The notes below the pieces were generated by a model, which saw nothing but the letters and a program-made list of their open reading frames with translations, was not told the DNA's origin and ran no database searches. From the NCBI GenBank assembly GCA_913774845.1, contig CAJYJO010000014.1, forward strand, positions 86,636-150,635: a stretch of DNA of 64,000 nt, read 5' to 3'. A program made the position numbers and the translations under genes. The first letter of the stretch is position 1; each line of letters begins with the position of its first letter. The stretch is from an uncultured Microbacterium sp. (GTDB taxonomy: Bacteria; Actinomycetota; Actinomycetes; Actinomycetales; Microbacteriaceae). Positions 9,456 through 17,816 of this stretch are shown in pieces.

Positions 9456-9461
9456 ATCCTA
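9456..9461 (-). promoter_or_regulatory. -10 element, leaderless pafB
   Basis: TAGGAT on the minus strand, followed by 6 nt and then the pafB GTG. This fits a TANNNT -10 whose transcript begins at or next to the start codon. Confidence 0.6.
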
Positions 9462-9478
9462 GGCGGGGCCGGGCGGGA

Positions 9479-10426
9479 TCAGCCGACGACGCCGAGGATG
9501 TCGATGACGTAGACGAGGGCGGTGTCGGCCGGTGCGCCCAGGACCTGCTGATCCTGCTGCGTCTGGTCGGCGGGGACGACGACGAGCACCTGCGAACCGA
9601 CCGTCTCGCCCTCGAGGGCGGAGGCGATGGCCGGGGGAAGCGCCGAGACGGTCGCCTGGCCCGGCGAGCCGTTCTTCCAGGTCGAGGCGAAGGTGGTCTT
9701 CGCGCCCCACGCGACGCCCTGCACGTGGATCACGACCGACGAGTCGGCCGTCACGGCGGCGCCGTCGCCCTTCTTGATGGTCTGCGAGCGTTCCGCGGTC
9801 GGCGCGTCGCCCGCCGGCATGACCACTCCCGGCTGGCCGTCGGGCGCGCGCACGACGGAGGGCATGCCGGAGTCGGCGTTGTACTGGTCGGCGCCGTCGG
9901 CGGCCGGGAGGAAGACCTTGCGCACGTCGACGACGAGGACGACCCCGTCGCCCTCGTTCACGCCGAACGCCTGTGCGCCCTGGGCGCCGAGATCGGACCC
10001 GGGGATCGCCAGCGCGACGCGCGAGCCCTCGGCCGCGCACTGCATGAGAGGGGCGATCGAGGGGACGGCCTGGGTCAGGCGCGGCAGCGGCGTCGCCGTC
10101 GACACGTCGTCTTGGTACTGCGTCGCCACGAGCTGAGCGCCGGTGGCGGCGTCCAGCGCCGTGACGTCGACGAGCGCCAACTGGCCCTCGCGCGTGATGC
10201 GCTGGCCGTCGCCCGGGATGAGCGTGGCGGTGCCCGCCTGCTCGGGCACGAAGGGAGAGCGCACCGTGACCGTCGGCGCCGAGCCGAACGCACCGTCGGC
10301 CTCGACGACCGACGAGATCGCCCCGTCGCCGGGGGTCGGGCACGACGAGGCGACGGATGCCGAGCACCCGACGAGGCCGAATCCTGCGAGGGCGGTCACG
10401 GCAACGAGAGCGGGGAGTCTGCGCAC
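9479..10426 (-). CDS. FKBP-type peptidyl-prolyl isomerase lipoprotein
   Basis: A 315-residue exported lipoprotein. The signal peptide ends in the lipobox LVGC (cysteine at about residue 21). Two FKBP-like regions follow. The second, C-terminal one (IKKGDGAAVTADSSVVIHVQG to the GAPADTALVYVIDILGV end) is closest to a canonical FKBP fold, while the first is diverged. It probably folds exported proteins. The GTG is 10 bp after the trmI stop and has its own leaderless-type -10. In related actinobacteria this FKBP gene lies between pafA and pafB. Confidence 0.85.
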   Translation of the reverse strand: MRRLPALVAVTALAGFGLVGCSASVASSCPTPGDGAISSVVEADGAFGSAPTVTVRSPFVPEQAGTATLIPGDGQRITREGQLALVDVTALDAATGAQLVATQYQDDVSTATPLPRLTQAVPSIAPLMQCAAEGSRVALAIPGSDLGAQGAQAFGVNEGDGVVLVVDVRKVFLPAADGADQYNADSGMPSVVRAPDGQPGVVMPAGDAPTAERSQTIKKGDGAAVTADSSVVIHVQGVAWGAKTTFASTWKNGSPGQATVSALPPAIASALEGETVGSQVLVVVPADQTQQDQQVLGAPADTALVYVIDILGVVG

Positions 10427-10432
10427 CGGAAC

Positions 10433-10438
10433 AGTTTA
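10433..10438 (-). promoter_or_regulatory. -10 element, leaderless FKBP gene
   Basis: TAAACT on the minus strand, 6 nt before the GTG. Its first three bases are the trmI stop codon, so the promoter is embedded in the end of trmI. Confidence 0.55.
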
Positions 10439-11455
10439 GGCGGTCGCGCCGGGCTCTTCCGACGAGGCGCCCGCGACGGACTGCCGCACCCCCTCGGCGG
10501 ACTTCTGCGCCTCGCGCACGCGCTTGCGGAGGTTCTTGTCGGTGATCTCGCGGTCGCCGACCGCGCCGGGCGTCCACAGCTCCACGTCTTCGTCGCCGTA
10601 GCTCGACTTCGATGCGCGCCGCTTGACCTCCGGAGGGATCGCGCCGGGCGCCAGACGACGCGCGGTGATCAGGAATCCCGTGTGCGCGACCATGCGGTGG
10701 TCGGGGCGCACGGCGAGTCCCTCGACGTGCCATCCGCGGACCATCGTCTCGCTGGCATCCGGTTCGGTGAACAGGCCGGTGGCGCGGATGTACTCGGCGA
10801 CGCGGCTGAGCTGGGTGGCCGTGGCGATGTAGCAGAGCACGACGCCGCCGGGGGTGAGCGCGTCGGCAGCCGCGTCGATGCACTCCCACGGGGCGAGCAT
10901 GTCGAGCACGATGCGGTCGACGGAGGCCGGGGCGACGGCGTCCGGAAGACTCTCGACGAGGTCGCCGACGACGACCTGCCACGTCGCGGGGAGCTCTCCG
11001 TGGAACGTCTCGACGTTGGCGCGCGCCACTTCGGCGAACTCCTCGCGGCGCTCGAACGAGAGCAGCCGGCCCGCCGGGCCGATCGCGCGCAGGAGCCACA
11101 GCGACAGGGCGCCGGAGCCGACGCCGGCCTCGACGACGGTCGCGCCGGGGAAGATGTCGGCCTGCGCGAGGATCTGCGCGGCGTCCTTCGGGTAGACGAT
11201 CGCCGCTCCGCGCGGCATCGACATCACGAAGTCGCGCAGCAGGGGGCGTACGGCCAGGTAGTCGTGGCCGGAGCTGTTGGTCACGACGCTGCCGTCGGGC
11301 TGCCCGACGAGCAATTCGTGCTTGAGCACGCCGTTGTGGGTGTGCAGCTCACCCGCCTCACGCAGGGTGATCGTGTGCATACGACCCTTGGGGCCGGTCA
11401 GCTGCACCCGGTCGCCGACCCGGAAGGGGCCGCTCAGGTGGGGGGTCTCGCTCAT
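10436..11455 (-). CDS. trmI: tRNA (adenine-58-N1)-methyltransferase TrmI
   Basis: TrmI forms m1A58 in the tRNA T-loop using S-adenosylmethionine. The 339-residue protein has an N-terminal beta domain (FRVGDRVQLTGPKGRMHTITL), then a Rossmann methyltransferase domain with motif I VVEAGVGSGALS and the catalytic-region DMLAPWE. A basic, low-complexity tail of about 50 residues follows. The ATG overlaps the HAD hydrolase stop by 4 bp. In M. tuberculosis the orthologue Rv2118c flanks the proteasome cluster. Confidence 0.94.
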   Translation of the reverse strand: MSETPHLSGPFRVGDRVQLTGPKGRMHTITLREAGELHTHNGVLKHELLVGQPDGSVVTNSSGHDYLAVRPLLRDFVMSMPRGAAIVYPKDAAQILAQADIFPGATVVEAGVGSGALSLWLLRAIGPAGRLLSFERREEFAEVARANVETFHGELPATWQVVVGDLVESLPDAVAPASVDRIVLDMLAPWECIDAAADALTPGGVVLCYIATATQLSRVAEYIRATGLFTEPDASETMVRGWHVEGLAVRPDHRMVAHTGFLITARRLAPGAIPPEVKRRASKSSYGDEDVELWTPGAVGDREITDKNLRKRVREAQKSAEGVRQSVAGASSEEPGATA

Positions 11456-12135
11456 CGGATCTCCGTGGTCAGGGCGTGCGCGGCGTGAAGGGCGCGCAGA
11501 TCGGTCGTGGAACGGCCCTCGAGGCTCGGCCACAGGGCGTGCGCCCCGACCCCCTCGAGCGGGACCATGAGGGGAACGCCCAGTGCGACCGCCCCGCTGG
11601 TGATCGCGGAGCGCAGCCCGTTCGGCGAGTCCTCGATCACCACCGCGTCGCGGATGTCGACGCCCAGGGCCTCGGCCGCCTGCAGGTAGGGGTCGGGGTA
11701 CGGCTTCGGACGCTCGACGTCGTCGCCGGCGACCACGACGTCGAAGGCCGAGAAGTCGATGAGCTCGACCACCGAGAGGGCCATCCGCCGCATCGACATG
11801 GTGACGAGCGCGGTCTTGACCCCCGATCGGCGCAGGTCGGCGAGCAGCTCGCGCGCGCCTGGCCGGAACGGCACGCCGGTCACGGCCACCTGCCGCAGCA
11901 CCTCGTCGGTCAGGTGGGCGATGATCTCGTCGACGCCCCACGGGACCCCGGCGTTCTGCAGCAGCCGCGCGGAGTCCTCGAGAGCCAAGCCGACCATGCC
12001 GAGCGCCTGCTCGTGCGACCAGGTGCCTCCGAAGCGCTCGACGAGGGGGGTCTCGGCGGCCATCCAATACGGCTCGGTGTCGACGAGCGTGCCGTCCATG
12101 TCCCACAGGACCGCAGCGGGGGCGGAAGAAGTCAT
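11452..12135 (-). CDS. HAD-superfamily hydrolase, beta-phosphoglucomutase-like
   Basis: A 227-residue HAD hydrolase. Motif I is DMDGTLVDTE near residue 12, motif II is the TM/S-containing strand ALVTMS, motif III is the Lys of ERPKPYPDPY and motif IV is VIEDSPNG. The cap is of the small alpha-helical type seen in phosphoglycolate phosphatase and pseudouridine-phosphatase relatives. The natural substrate is not predictable. It starts the HAD-trmI-FKBP unit from a leaderless-type promoter. Confidence 0.88.
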   Translation of the reverse strand: MTSSAPAAVLWDMDGTLVDTEPYWMAAETPLVERFGGTWSHEQALGMVGLALEDSARLLQNAGVPWGVDEIIAHLTDEVLRQVAVTGVPFRPGARELLADLRRSGVKTALVTMSMRRMALSVVELIDFSAFDVVVAGDDVERPKPYPDPYLQAAEALGVDIRDAVVIEDSPNGLRSAITSGAVALGVPLMVPLEGVGAHALWPSLEGRSTTDLRALHAAHALTTEIR

Positions 12136-12141
12136 CGTTCC

Positions 12142-12147
12142 ATCGTA
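12142..12147 (-). promoter_or_regulatory. -10 element, leaderless HAD gene
   Basis: TACGAT on the minus strand followed by 6 nt and the ATG. There is no Shine-Dalgarno sequence. Confidence 0.6.
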
Positions 12148-12300
12148 TCGAGGGCGGGCGGCGTCCCCGCGCCGGGACGGGACGAGCGGATGCCGAGCCC
12201 CGCCCCGCGGGACGCCTGCTCCCCCGCGCGGGCCGCTCGGCCGTGCTCTCGCGGGTGCGCCTATCCTGGAAGCCAGCCCCGACGGGGCAGAGGAGGTTGC

Positions 12301-13167
12301 GTGGACGCACTGGGTCGCCGGATCATCGTCGCTGCTTTCGACGGCTGGAACGATGCCGGAGAGGCCGCGTCGGCGGCGGCGTCCATGCTGCGCGCCGATG
12401 TGGAGTACGAGGTCGTGCACTCCGCCGATCCCGAGCTGTACTTCGACTACCAGTACACGCGCCCCCAGGTCGGTCTGGACGCCGAGGGACGACGCACCCT
12501 CTCCTGGCCCGAGGCGAAGCTGCTGCGTCCCGTCGGCCGCTCCGACGACGCCGAGATCTGGCTGCTGGTGGGGGTCGAGCCGGCCCGTGCCTGGCAGGCG
12601 TTCGCAGCCGAGTTCATCGACGTCGCGCTCCGCGAGGACGTCTCCGGTTTCGTCGCGCTCGGCTCGATGATGTCCGACGTGCCGCACACCCGGCCCATCT
12701 CGGTCTTCGCCGGCAGCGACAACGACGGCGTGCGCCAGGCGCTCGGTCTCGAGCGGAGCCTGTACGAGGGACCGGTCGGCATCCTGAGCGCGATCGGTCA
12801 CGCCGCCGAGCAGATGGGCATCCCCACGGCGAGTCTGTGGGCGAGCGTCCCGCACTACGTCGCCGGTCACACGCCCTCGCCCAAGGCGACCCTGGCACTC
12901 CTCGAGCGCCTCGAGTCGATCACCGGCATCGCCGTGCCCCGCGGCGACCTCGAGACCGAGGCGCGCGCGTGGGAGGCGTCGATCGACGCGGCCGCGGCCG
13001 ACGACGAGGAGATGAGCGAGTACATCCGCCAGCTCGAGCAGACCCGCGACACATGGGACTCCCCCGAAGCCTCGGGAGACGCGATCGCCCAGGAGTTCGA
13101 GCGGTACCTGCGCCGCGGCGGCGACGGCCCCGCCAAGCCCGGTCGCGACGACCCGCCCCGGCGCTGA
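12301..13167 (+). CDS. PAC2 family protein
   Basis: A 288-residue member of the PAC2 (proteasome assembly chaperone 2-like) family, represented in actinobacteria by Rv2125-type proteins of unknown function. The family start IIVAAFDGWNDAGEAA is present, as is the central GILSAIGHAAEQMGIPTASLWASVPHYV region; the C-terminus is acidic and helical, probably coiled. The GTG is preceded by GAGGAGG at good spacing, and TATCCT at 12262-12267 is a likely -10. It is divergent from the HAD gene and lies near trmI as in mycobacteria. Confidence 0.88.
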   Translation: MDALGRRIIVAAFDGWNDAGEAASAAASMLRADVEYEVVHSADPELYFDYQYTRPQVGLDAEGRRTLSWPEAKLLRPVGRSDDAEIWLLVGVEPARAWQAFAAEFIDVALREDVSGFVALGSMMSDVPHTRPISVFAGSDNDGVRQALGLERSLYEGPVGILSAIGHAAEQMGIPTASLWASVPHYVAGHTPSPKATLALLERLESITGIAVPRGDLETEARAWEASIDAAAADDEEMSEYIRQLEQTRDTWDSPEASGDAIAQEFERYLRRGGDGPAKPGRDDPPRR

Positions 13168-13197
13168 GCGAGCGGCCGGCGACGGCTCTCCCCCGGG

Positions 13198-13276
13198 TCC
13201 CTTCGACAGGCTCAGGGACCTCGCGACCGCACCTCCCTCCGGAACGAGGTGGCTGAGCCTGTCGAAGCCACCGGAC
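13198..13276. repeat. Dispersed bipartite palindromic repeat, copy A
   Basis: Two inverted halves: GTCCCTTCGACAGGCTCAGG near 13198 and GGTGGCTGAGCCTGTCGAAG near 13243, separated by about 25 bp. Each half can form a hairpin and the two are mutually complementary over the TTCGACAGGCTCAG core. The same architecture recurs at 39.45-39.52 kb and a related tandem form at 36.68-36.89 kb. Confidence 0.8.
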
Positions 13277-13298
13277 CCCACGCCCGCCCGGACACGAC

Positions 13299-13330
13299 GA
13301 AGGCGCCGCCCCGACGAGGGCGGCGCCTTC
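13299..13330. terminator. Terminator, PAC2 gene / uppP
   Basis: A perfect 13-bp stem (13299-13311 with 13318-13330) and 6-nt loop between two convergent genes. It can act in both directions. Confidence 0.8.
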
Positions 13331-13343
13331 GCGGCATCCGGGA

Positions 13344-14189
13344 TCAGCCGGTGATGGCGGAGTACGCCGGCAGCACGCCGAGGGTCAGCAGCACCATGAT
13401 GAGCACGCCGAGAACGACGCGGTAGATCACGAACGGCAGGAAGCTGCCGCGCTTGAGGTACTGCATGAGGAAGGCGATCACGACGTAGCCGACGATGAAC
13501 GCGATGAGGGTCGCCAGGGCCGTCTCACCCAGGTTGTACGGGCCGGTGCCCTCGTCGAAGCTCTTGTACAGCTCGAAGAAGCCGCTCGCGAAGACCGCGG
13601 GGACGGCGAGCAGGAACGAGTACTCCGCGGCGGCGGTGCGCTTGTAGCCGAGCGCGCGGCCGAGGGTCGTGGTCGCCCCGGAGCGAGAGACGCCGGGGAC
13701 GAGGGCGAGGGCCTGCGCGAAACCGAAGGCGACGCCGTGCGGGTAGGTCAGGTCGTCGAGCTCGCGGCGGCGCCGACCGTAGTGGTCGGCGAGGCCGAGC
13801 AGGATGCCGAAGACGATGAGCACCACCGCGGTGATCCACAGGCTCCGGAAGTTGTCGCGGATGAGGCTCTGCAGCAGCACGCCGAGCAGCGCGATCGGCA
13901 GCGTGCCGATGATGACGAGCCATCCCATGCGGGCGTCGGGATCGGTGCGGGGCACCTTGCCGGTGAGAGACCCGAACCAGCGCGAGATGACCCGGACGAT
14001 CTTCTTCCGGAAGTAGATCAGCACCGCCAGCTCGGTGCCGATCTGCGTGATCGCGGTGAACGTCGCGCCCGGGTCGGTCTCGGAGGGGAGGAACTCGCCC
14101 ACGATGCGCAGGTGCGCGCTGGAGGAGATCGGGAGGAATTCGGTCAGGCCCTGAACGAGCCCGAGGATGATGACCTCGAAGATGTGCAT
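13344..14189 (-). CDS. uppP: Undecaprenyl-diphosphatase UppP (BacA)
   Basis: UppP dephosphorylates undecaprenyl pyrophosphate, recycling the lipid carrier for peptidoglycan synthesis, and can confer bacitracin resistance. The 281-residue membrane protein has about eight hydrophobic segments. Signature motifs are [14 protein letters not shown] (residues about 14-27) and PGVSRSGAT. It follows the M20 peptidase gene by 8 bp in the same operon and ends at a shared terminator. Confidence 0.96.
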   Translation of the reverse strand: MHIFEVIILGLVQGLTEFLPISSSAHLRIVGEFLPSETDPGATFTAITQIGTELAVLIYFRKKIVRVISRWFGSLTGKVPRTDPDARMGWLVIIGTLPIALLGVLLQSLIRDNFRSLWITAVVLIVFGILLGLADHYGRRRRELDDLTYPHGVAFGFAQALALVPGVSRSGATTTLGRALGYKRTAAAEYSFLLAVPAVFASGFFELYKSFDEGTGPYNLGETALATLIAFIVGYVVIAFLMQYLKRGSFLPFVIYRVVLGVLIMVLLTLGVLPAYSAITG

Positions 14190-14197
14190 ACGGTCCT

Positions 14198-15499
14198 TCA
14201 GTACGTCCGGAGGAGGTCGGCGAGAACACGTCGACCGAACTCGAGCGCGTCGACGGGGACGCGCTCGTCGACACCGTGGAACATCCCGGTGAAGTCGAGA
14301 TCGGCGGGAAGTCGCAACGGCGCGAATCCGTAACCGGAGATGCCGAGGGCGGAGAGAGCCTTGTTGTCGGTCCCCCCGCCCATCAGGTAGGGGAGCACGG
14401 GCACGCCCGGGTCGTGCCGACCGAGCTGGGCGACCATCGCGTCGACGAGATCGCCCGAGAACGGCACCTCGAGGCCGATGTCGCGGTGGACGGTCTCGAT
14501 CTCGATGTCGGGGCCGACGATCCGGCGGATGTCGGCGAGGGCGGCCTCCTCCGTTCCGGGGAGCACGCGCACGTCGATCAGCGCCTCGGCACGGTCGGGG
14601 ATGACGTTGTGCTTGTAGCCGGCGGTGAGACCCGTCGGGTTCGTCGTGGTCCGCAGGGTGGAGCGGATGAAACTGGATGCCGCGCCGGTGCGCGCCGCGA
14701 GGGCGTCGGGATCGGCGGCGTCATCGCCCACGATCCCGGCGATGCCGGCGAGGAGCTGCGCCGTGGTGTCGGTGAGCCGGACCGGCCACTCGGTGCGACC
14801 GAGAGCCGCGACGGCCTCGGCGAGGCGCGTCACCGCGTTGTCGGGGTGCAGCCCGCTGCCGTGACCGGCGCGACCGCGCGCGATGAGCTTCATCCACACC
14901 AGCGCCTTCTCCCCGACCTGGAGGAGGTAGGCGCGACGGTCGTCGACGGCGATCGAGTAGCCGCCGACCTCGCTGATCGCCTCGGTCGCCCCGGCGAACC
15001 ACTCGGGCTTGTTCTTCACCACGGGTGCGGATCCGAAGACCCCGCCGTTCTCCTCGTCGGCGAAGAAGGTCACGATGATGTCGCGCTGCGGCTGCTCGCC
15101 CGCGCGCAGGAGGTCGGCGACGGCGGTGAGGATCATGGCATCCATGTCCTTCATGTCGACCGCTCCGCGCCCCCACAGGATGCCGTCGCGGATCTCTCCC
15201 GCGAAGGGGTCGACGCTCCAGTCCTCGGCGACGGCGGGGACGACGTCGAGGTGCCCGTGCAGGATCAGCGCGGGCTTGTCGCGGTCGCGGCCCGGCACGC
15301 GGGTGCACACGTTGGTGCGACGATCGGCGGCCTCGTAGTACTCGGTGTCGAGACCGAGCGCCTCGAGGTAGGCGCCCGCGTACTCGGCGGCCTCCCGTTC
15401 GCCGTGGGAGCGTCCGCCGCCGTAGTTCGTCGTGTCGAAGCGGATCAGGTCGGCCGCGACGCGCGCGACCTCGGGGACGTCGCTTTCGGGCTCGAGCAT
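14198..15499 (-). CDS. M20 family metallopeptidase (DapE/ArgE-like)
   Basis: A cytosolic zinc dipeptidase or deacylase of 433 residues. Metal-binding features are [16 protein letters not shown] and FFADEENGG (catalytic Glu-Glu); a dimerisation/lid domain fills the middle and the last zinc ligand is His in FHGVDE. The nearest mycobacterial relative by position is Rv2141c (DapE2-like), whose exact substrate is not settled. The ATG is chosen because a TACGGT hexamer lies 7 nt upstream; an in-frame GTG six bases earlier is the alternative. First gene of an operon with uppP. Confidence 0.9.
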   Translation of the reverse strand: MLEPESDVPEVARVAADLIRFDTTNYGGGRSHGEREAAEYAGAYLEALGLDTEYYEAADRRTNVCTRVPGRDRDKPALILHGHLDVVPAVAEDWSVDPFAGEIRDGILWGRGAVDMKDMDAMILTAVADLLRAGEQPQRDIIVTFFADEENGGVFGSAPVVKNKPEWFAGATEAISEVGGYSIAVDDRRAYLLQVGEKALVWMKLIARGRAGHGSGLHPDNAVTRLAEAVAALGRTEWPVRLTDTTAQLLAGIAGIVGDDAADPDALAARTGAASSFIRSTLRTTTNPTGLTAGYKHNVIPDRAEALIDVRVLPGTEEAALADIRRIVGPDIEIETVHRDIGLEVPFSGDLVDAMVAQLGRHDPGVPVLPYLMGGGTDNKALSALGISGYGFAPLRLPADLDFTGMFHGVDERVPVDALEFGRRVLADLLRTY

Positions 15500-15506
15500 G
15501 CGCACT

Positions 15507-15512
15507 ACCGTA
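15507..15512 (-). promoter_or_regulatory. -10 element, leaderless M20 gene
   Basis: TACGGT on the minus strand, 7 nt before the chosen ATG. Confidence 0.55.
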
Positions 15513-15564
15513 CCCGGGCCGCCCCAGCGTCTTCGCCACGGGACGCGCCCGGCTGCCACGTCGG

Positions 15565-15594
15565 TTCGAGGTGGGCTTCGGAGCGTGGTAATGT
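15565..15594 (+). promoter_or_regulatory. Candidate tRNA-Leu promoter
   Basis: TTCGAG (15565-15570), 18-bp spacer and TAATGT (15589-15594), about 34 nt before the mature tRNA. A TTGCGCAA palindrome follows at 15604-15611. Confidence 0.45.
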
Positions 15595-15627
15595 CATTCC
15601 TCGTTGCGCAAGCGACAAACACTCGAT

Positions 15628-15713
15628 GCGCGGGTGGCGGAATAGGTAGACGCGCTAGCTTGAGGTGCTAGTGCCCGTATTAGGGCGTGGGGGTTCAAGT
15701 CCCCCCTCGCGCA
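15628..15713 (+). tRNA. tRNA-Leu (GAG)
   Basis: An 86-nt class II tRNA. The 7-bp acceptor stem has one G-U pair. The anticodon stem CTAGC/GCTAG encloses a 7-nt loop with anticodon GAG at 15662-15664, which reads CUC/CUU leucine codons. A long variable arm (about 15667-15687) and a T-arm with TTCAAGT follow. The 3' CCA is not encoded. A strong terminator starts four bases later. Confidence 0.95.
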
Positions 15714-15716
15714 CAG

Positions 15717-15759
15717 ATGAGAAAGACCCCCGGGGTTCATCCCCGGGGGTCTTTCTCAT
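15717..15759 (+). terminator. Terminator of tRNA-Leu
   Basis: A perfect 19-bp stem (15717-15735 with 15741-15759), 5-nt loop, with a T-rich right arm. Confidence 0.88.
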
Positions 15760-15851
15760 TCCTGCGGGAGTGGGAGGACTGAGAGCCCATGCGGGGTTGG
15801 GCCCACACCGCCGGAGGCTCCGCACGCCGCGCAGCGGCGTGTGGAGGGGCG

Positions 15852-15875
15852 GTGGGGAAAGTCCCCCTCGCGCAC
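15852..15875 (+). pseudogene. Decayed tRNA-Leu 3' fragment
   Basis: Aligns with tRNA-Leu bases 15687-15714: GTGGGG, then AAAGTCCCCC and TCGCGCAC, missing only the TTC of the T-loop and two bases in homopolymer runs. It is followed, like the real tRNA, by a hairpin terminator. It cannot form a tRNA. Confidence 0.6.
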
Positions 15876-15885
15876 GACACAGAAG

Positions 15886-15905
15886 GCCCCGGATTCGTCC
15901 GGGGC
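15886..15905 (+). terminator. Hairpin after tRNA-Leu fragment
   Basis: A perfect 8-bp stem GCCCCGGA/TCCGGGGC closed by a TTCG tetraloop. Confidence 0.6.
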
Positions 15906-16035
15906 GTTCGTGTTCTTCCGGCATCCCGGTTCCCGAGCGCCCCGGGCGCGCGCCTCGGAGCTCGCGCGTGATCCATGCAGCGAACCGATATCCGTCGCCT
16001 TCTCCCGGCATAGCCTCCCTCCCTACGGTGTCTCG

Positions 16036-16050
16036 TGATAACGGTTCTCA
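16036..16050 (+). promoter_or_regulatory. Zur-like operator of metal ABC operon
   Basis: TGATAACGGTTCTCA is a 15-bp palindrome with a single mismatched pair, and resembles actinobacterial Fur-family (Zur) boxes. It sits 36 bp before the binding-protein ATG. Confidence 0.6.
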
Positions 16051-16086
16051 TTCCCTGGAACCGACCGCCGAAGGGACCCGACCTCC

Positions 16087-17031
16087 ATGAAAACCACGCG
16101 CACCGTCGTCACCGCCGCCGCTTCCGTCTCTCTGTTGACACTCGTTCTCGCCGGGTGCGCCACCGGCGCGTCGGCGCCGGCTCCCGGCGCCACGGCCGAC
16201 TCCGGCCCGAAGGTCGCCGTCGTCGCCGCCGAGAACGAGTACGCCGACGTCGTTCAGCAGATCGGGGGTGACCGGGTCGATGTGTCGGCGATCCTCAGCG
16301 ACCCCAACACCGATCCGCACACGTTCGAGGCGAGCGCGAGCGTGGCGAAGGAGATCGCCGGGGCGCAGCTCATCGTGCAGAACGGCCTCGGATACGACGA
16401 CTTCATGTCGGATCTCGAGAAGGCCTCCCCCGACAGCAGCCGCTCGGTGATCGTGGCGCAGGACGTGCTCGGCCTGCCCGACAGCACCGACAATCCGCAC
16501 CTCTGGTACGACCCGAAGACGATGCCCGCGGTCGCCACCGCCGTGGCCGACAAGCTCAGCGAGCTCGATCCGGCGAGCGCCGACGCCTTCCACGCGAACC
16601 TCGCCACCTTCATCGCCTCGCTGTCCGACTGGACCGACGCGCTCTCGAGCTTCGCCCGGAACCACCCCCGGACGCCCGTCGCGGTGACCGAGCCCGTCGC
16701 GGACGACATGCTCGAGGCCGCGAATGCCGACGTCAAGACGCCCTGGAACCTGCAGGCCGCGATCATGAACGACACGGACCCGTCGGCGCAGGACACCGCG
16801 ACGCAGGACGCCCTGTTCACCGGCAAGCAGGTGAAGGTGTTCCTCTACAACCAGCAGGTCACCGACGATACGACCGACAAATACCTTCAGCTCGCCATAG
16901 ACAACGGCATCCCGGTCGTGGGCGTGTACGAGACGATGCCGGCGAACTACCACTACCAGGAGTGGATGCTGGCCGAGGTGAAGGCGCTCGAGACGGCCGT
17001 CACCCAGGGCACCTCCACCGAGCACCTGTGA
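16087..17031 (+). CDS. Metal ABC transporter substrate-binding lipoprotein
   Basis: A 314-residue cluster A-I (ZnuA/TroA/PsaA) binding protein, with a lipoprotein signal peptide ending at LAGC (cysteine about residue 24). Metal ligands are probably His in DPHTFE, His in NPHLWYDP, Glu in TEPVADDM and the acidic GVYET. The third ligand is Glu, as in manganese-binding members, rather than His as in ZnuA, and there is no His-rich loop. The upstream Zur-like box argues for zinc. First gene of a four-gene operon. Confidence 0.9.
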   Translation: MKTTRTVVTAAASVSLLTLVLAGCATGASAPAPGATADSGPKVAVVAAENEYADVVQQIGGDRVDVSAILSDPNTDPHTFEASASVAKEIAGAQLIVQNGLGYDDFMSDLEKASPDSSRSVIVAQDVLGLPDSTDNPHLWYDPKTMPAVATAVADKLSELDPASADAFHANLATFIASLSDWTDALSSFARNHPRTPVAVTEPVADDMLEAANADVKTPWNLQAAIMNDTDPSAQDTATQDALFTGKQVKVFLYNQQVTDDTTDKYLQLAIDNGIPVVGVYETMPANYHYQEWMLAEVKALETAVTQGTSTEHL

Positions 17032-17816
17032 GCGAGGCGCCTCCGCTCCAGGATCCCGACGTCGTCCTCCGGGCGCGCGGGATCTCGGTGCGCTTCGCGG
17101 GCACGGCCGTGCTCGACGACGTCGACCTCGACGTGCCGGCGGGTGCGATCGTCGGTCTCATCGGAGCGAACGGTGCGGGTAAGACCACCCTGCTGCGCGT
17201 ACTGCTCGGCATCCTGCGGCCCCAGGAGGGACAGATCCAGCGGCCGACTCGACGCGCGGGCGTCGGGTACGTCCCGCAGAAGATCGCTCTCGACCCGCAG
17301 GCGCCCCTGCGCGCTCGCGATGTCGTGATGCTCGGTCTCGACGGGGCGCGGCTCGGCATCCCTCTGGGTCGCCGCCGCCTGCGCGGTGCGGTCGAGGACG
17401 CTCTGGCGCAGGTGGGCGCATCGGGTCTCGCCGACGCACGAGTGGGCGAGCTTTCGGGCGGACAGCAGCAGAGGGTCCTCCTCGCGCACGCGATCGTGAG
17501 CCGGCCGGCCGTGCTCCTCCTGGACGAGCCGCTCGCGAGCCTCGACCCGGTCAGCGCGCGAGACGTGGTCGCCCTCCTGGACGACCTGCGACGGCACTCG
17601 AACGTGTCGATCGTCGTCACGGCGCACGACCTGACCCTGCTGCTCCCCGTGCTCGACCGCGTCGCCTACCTCGCGGGCGGGCGGGCGGCGGTGGGGACTC
17701 CCGCGGAGGTCGTGCGCGACGACGTGCTGAGCGCGTTGTACCGCGCCCCGATGCGGGTGATCGAAACGGCGGGGCGCACCTTCGTCGTCGCCGACGACGA
17801 AGGGACCCCCTCGTGA
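17028..17816 (+). CDS. Metal ABC transporter ATP-binding protein
   Basis: The 262-residue ATPase of the importer. Walker A is GANGAGKTT (about residues 47-55), the signature is LSGGQQQR, Walker B is LLLDEPLASLD and the switch His is in VTAHD. It starts with a GTG overlapping the binding-protein TGA by 4 bp and ends in a GTGA overlap with the first permease. Confidence 0.93.
   Translation: MSEAPPLQDPDVVLRARGISVRFAGTAVLDDVDLDVPAGAIVGLIGANGAGKTTLLRVLLGILRPQEGQIQRPTRRAGVGYVPQKIALDPQAPLRARDVVMLGLDGARLGIPLGRRRLRGAVEDALAQVGASGLADARVGELSGGQQQRVLLAHAIVSRPAVLLLDEPLASLDPVSARDVVALLDDLRRHSNVSIVVTAHDLTLLLPVLDRVAYLAGGRAAVGTPAEVVRDDVLSALYRAPMRVIETAGRTFVVADDEGTPS

Larger units (their letters stand above)
15760..16035. 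other. Non-coding stretch after tRNA-Leu
   Basis: No convincing gene is seen. It holds a hairpin with an 8-bp stem (15823-15841) nested inside a CACCGCC/GGCGGTG pair (15806-15812 with 15848-15854), a decayed copy of the tRNA-Leu 3' end and a second terminator. Short frames here lack family features and ribosome binding sites. Confidence 0.6.

Noticed and set aside
15604-15611. TTGCGCAA before tRNA-Leu as a member of the salicylate or Lrp regulon
   Set aside because: An isolated 8-bp palindrome at a tRNA promoter is not enough; it shows that this short core alone is not specific.
14276-15649. Long frames on the strand opposite the M20 peptidase (and similar ones opposite lnt, BkdA-C, accA and the helicases)
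   Set aside because: They arise from GC-rich third positions; they lack start sites, family motifs and sensible composition (Arg/Pro/Gly or His/Asp/Gly-rich), while the opposite strand encodes conserved proteins.
15760-15885. A complete second tRNA with acceptor strand near 15764
   Set aside because: The distance is too long (about 110 nt), no anticodon arm can be drawn and the T-loop has lost TTC; only the 3' fragment is supported.
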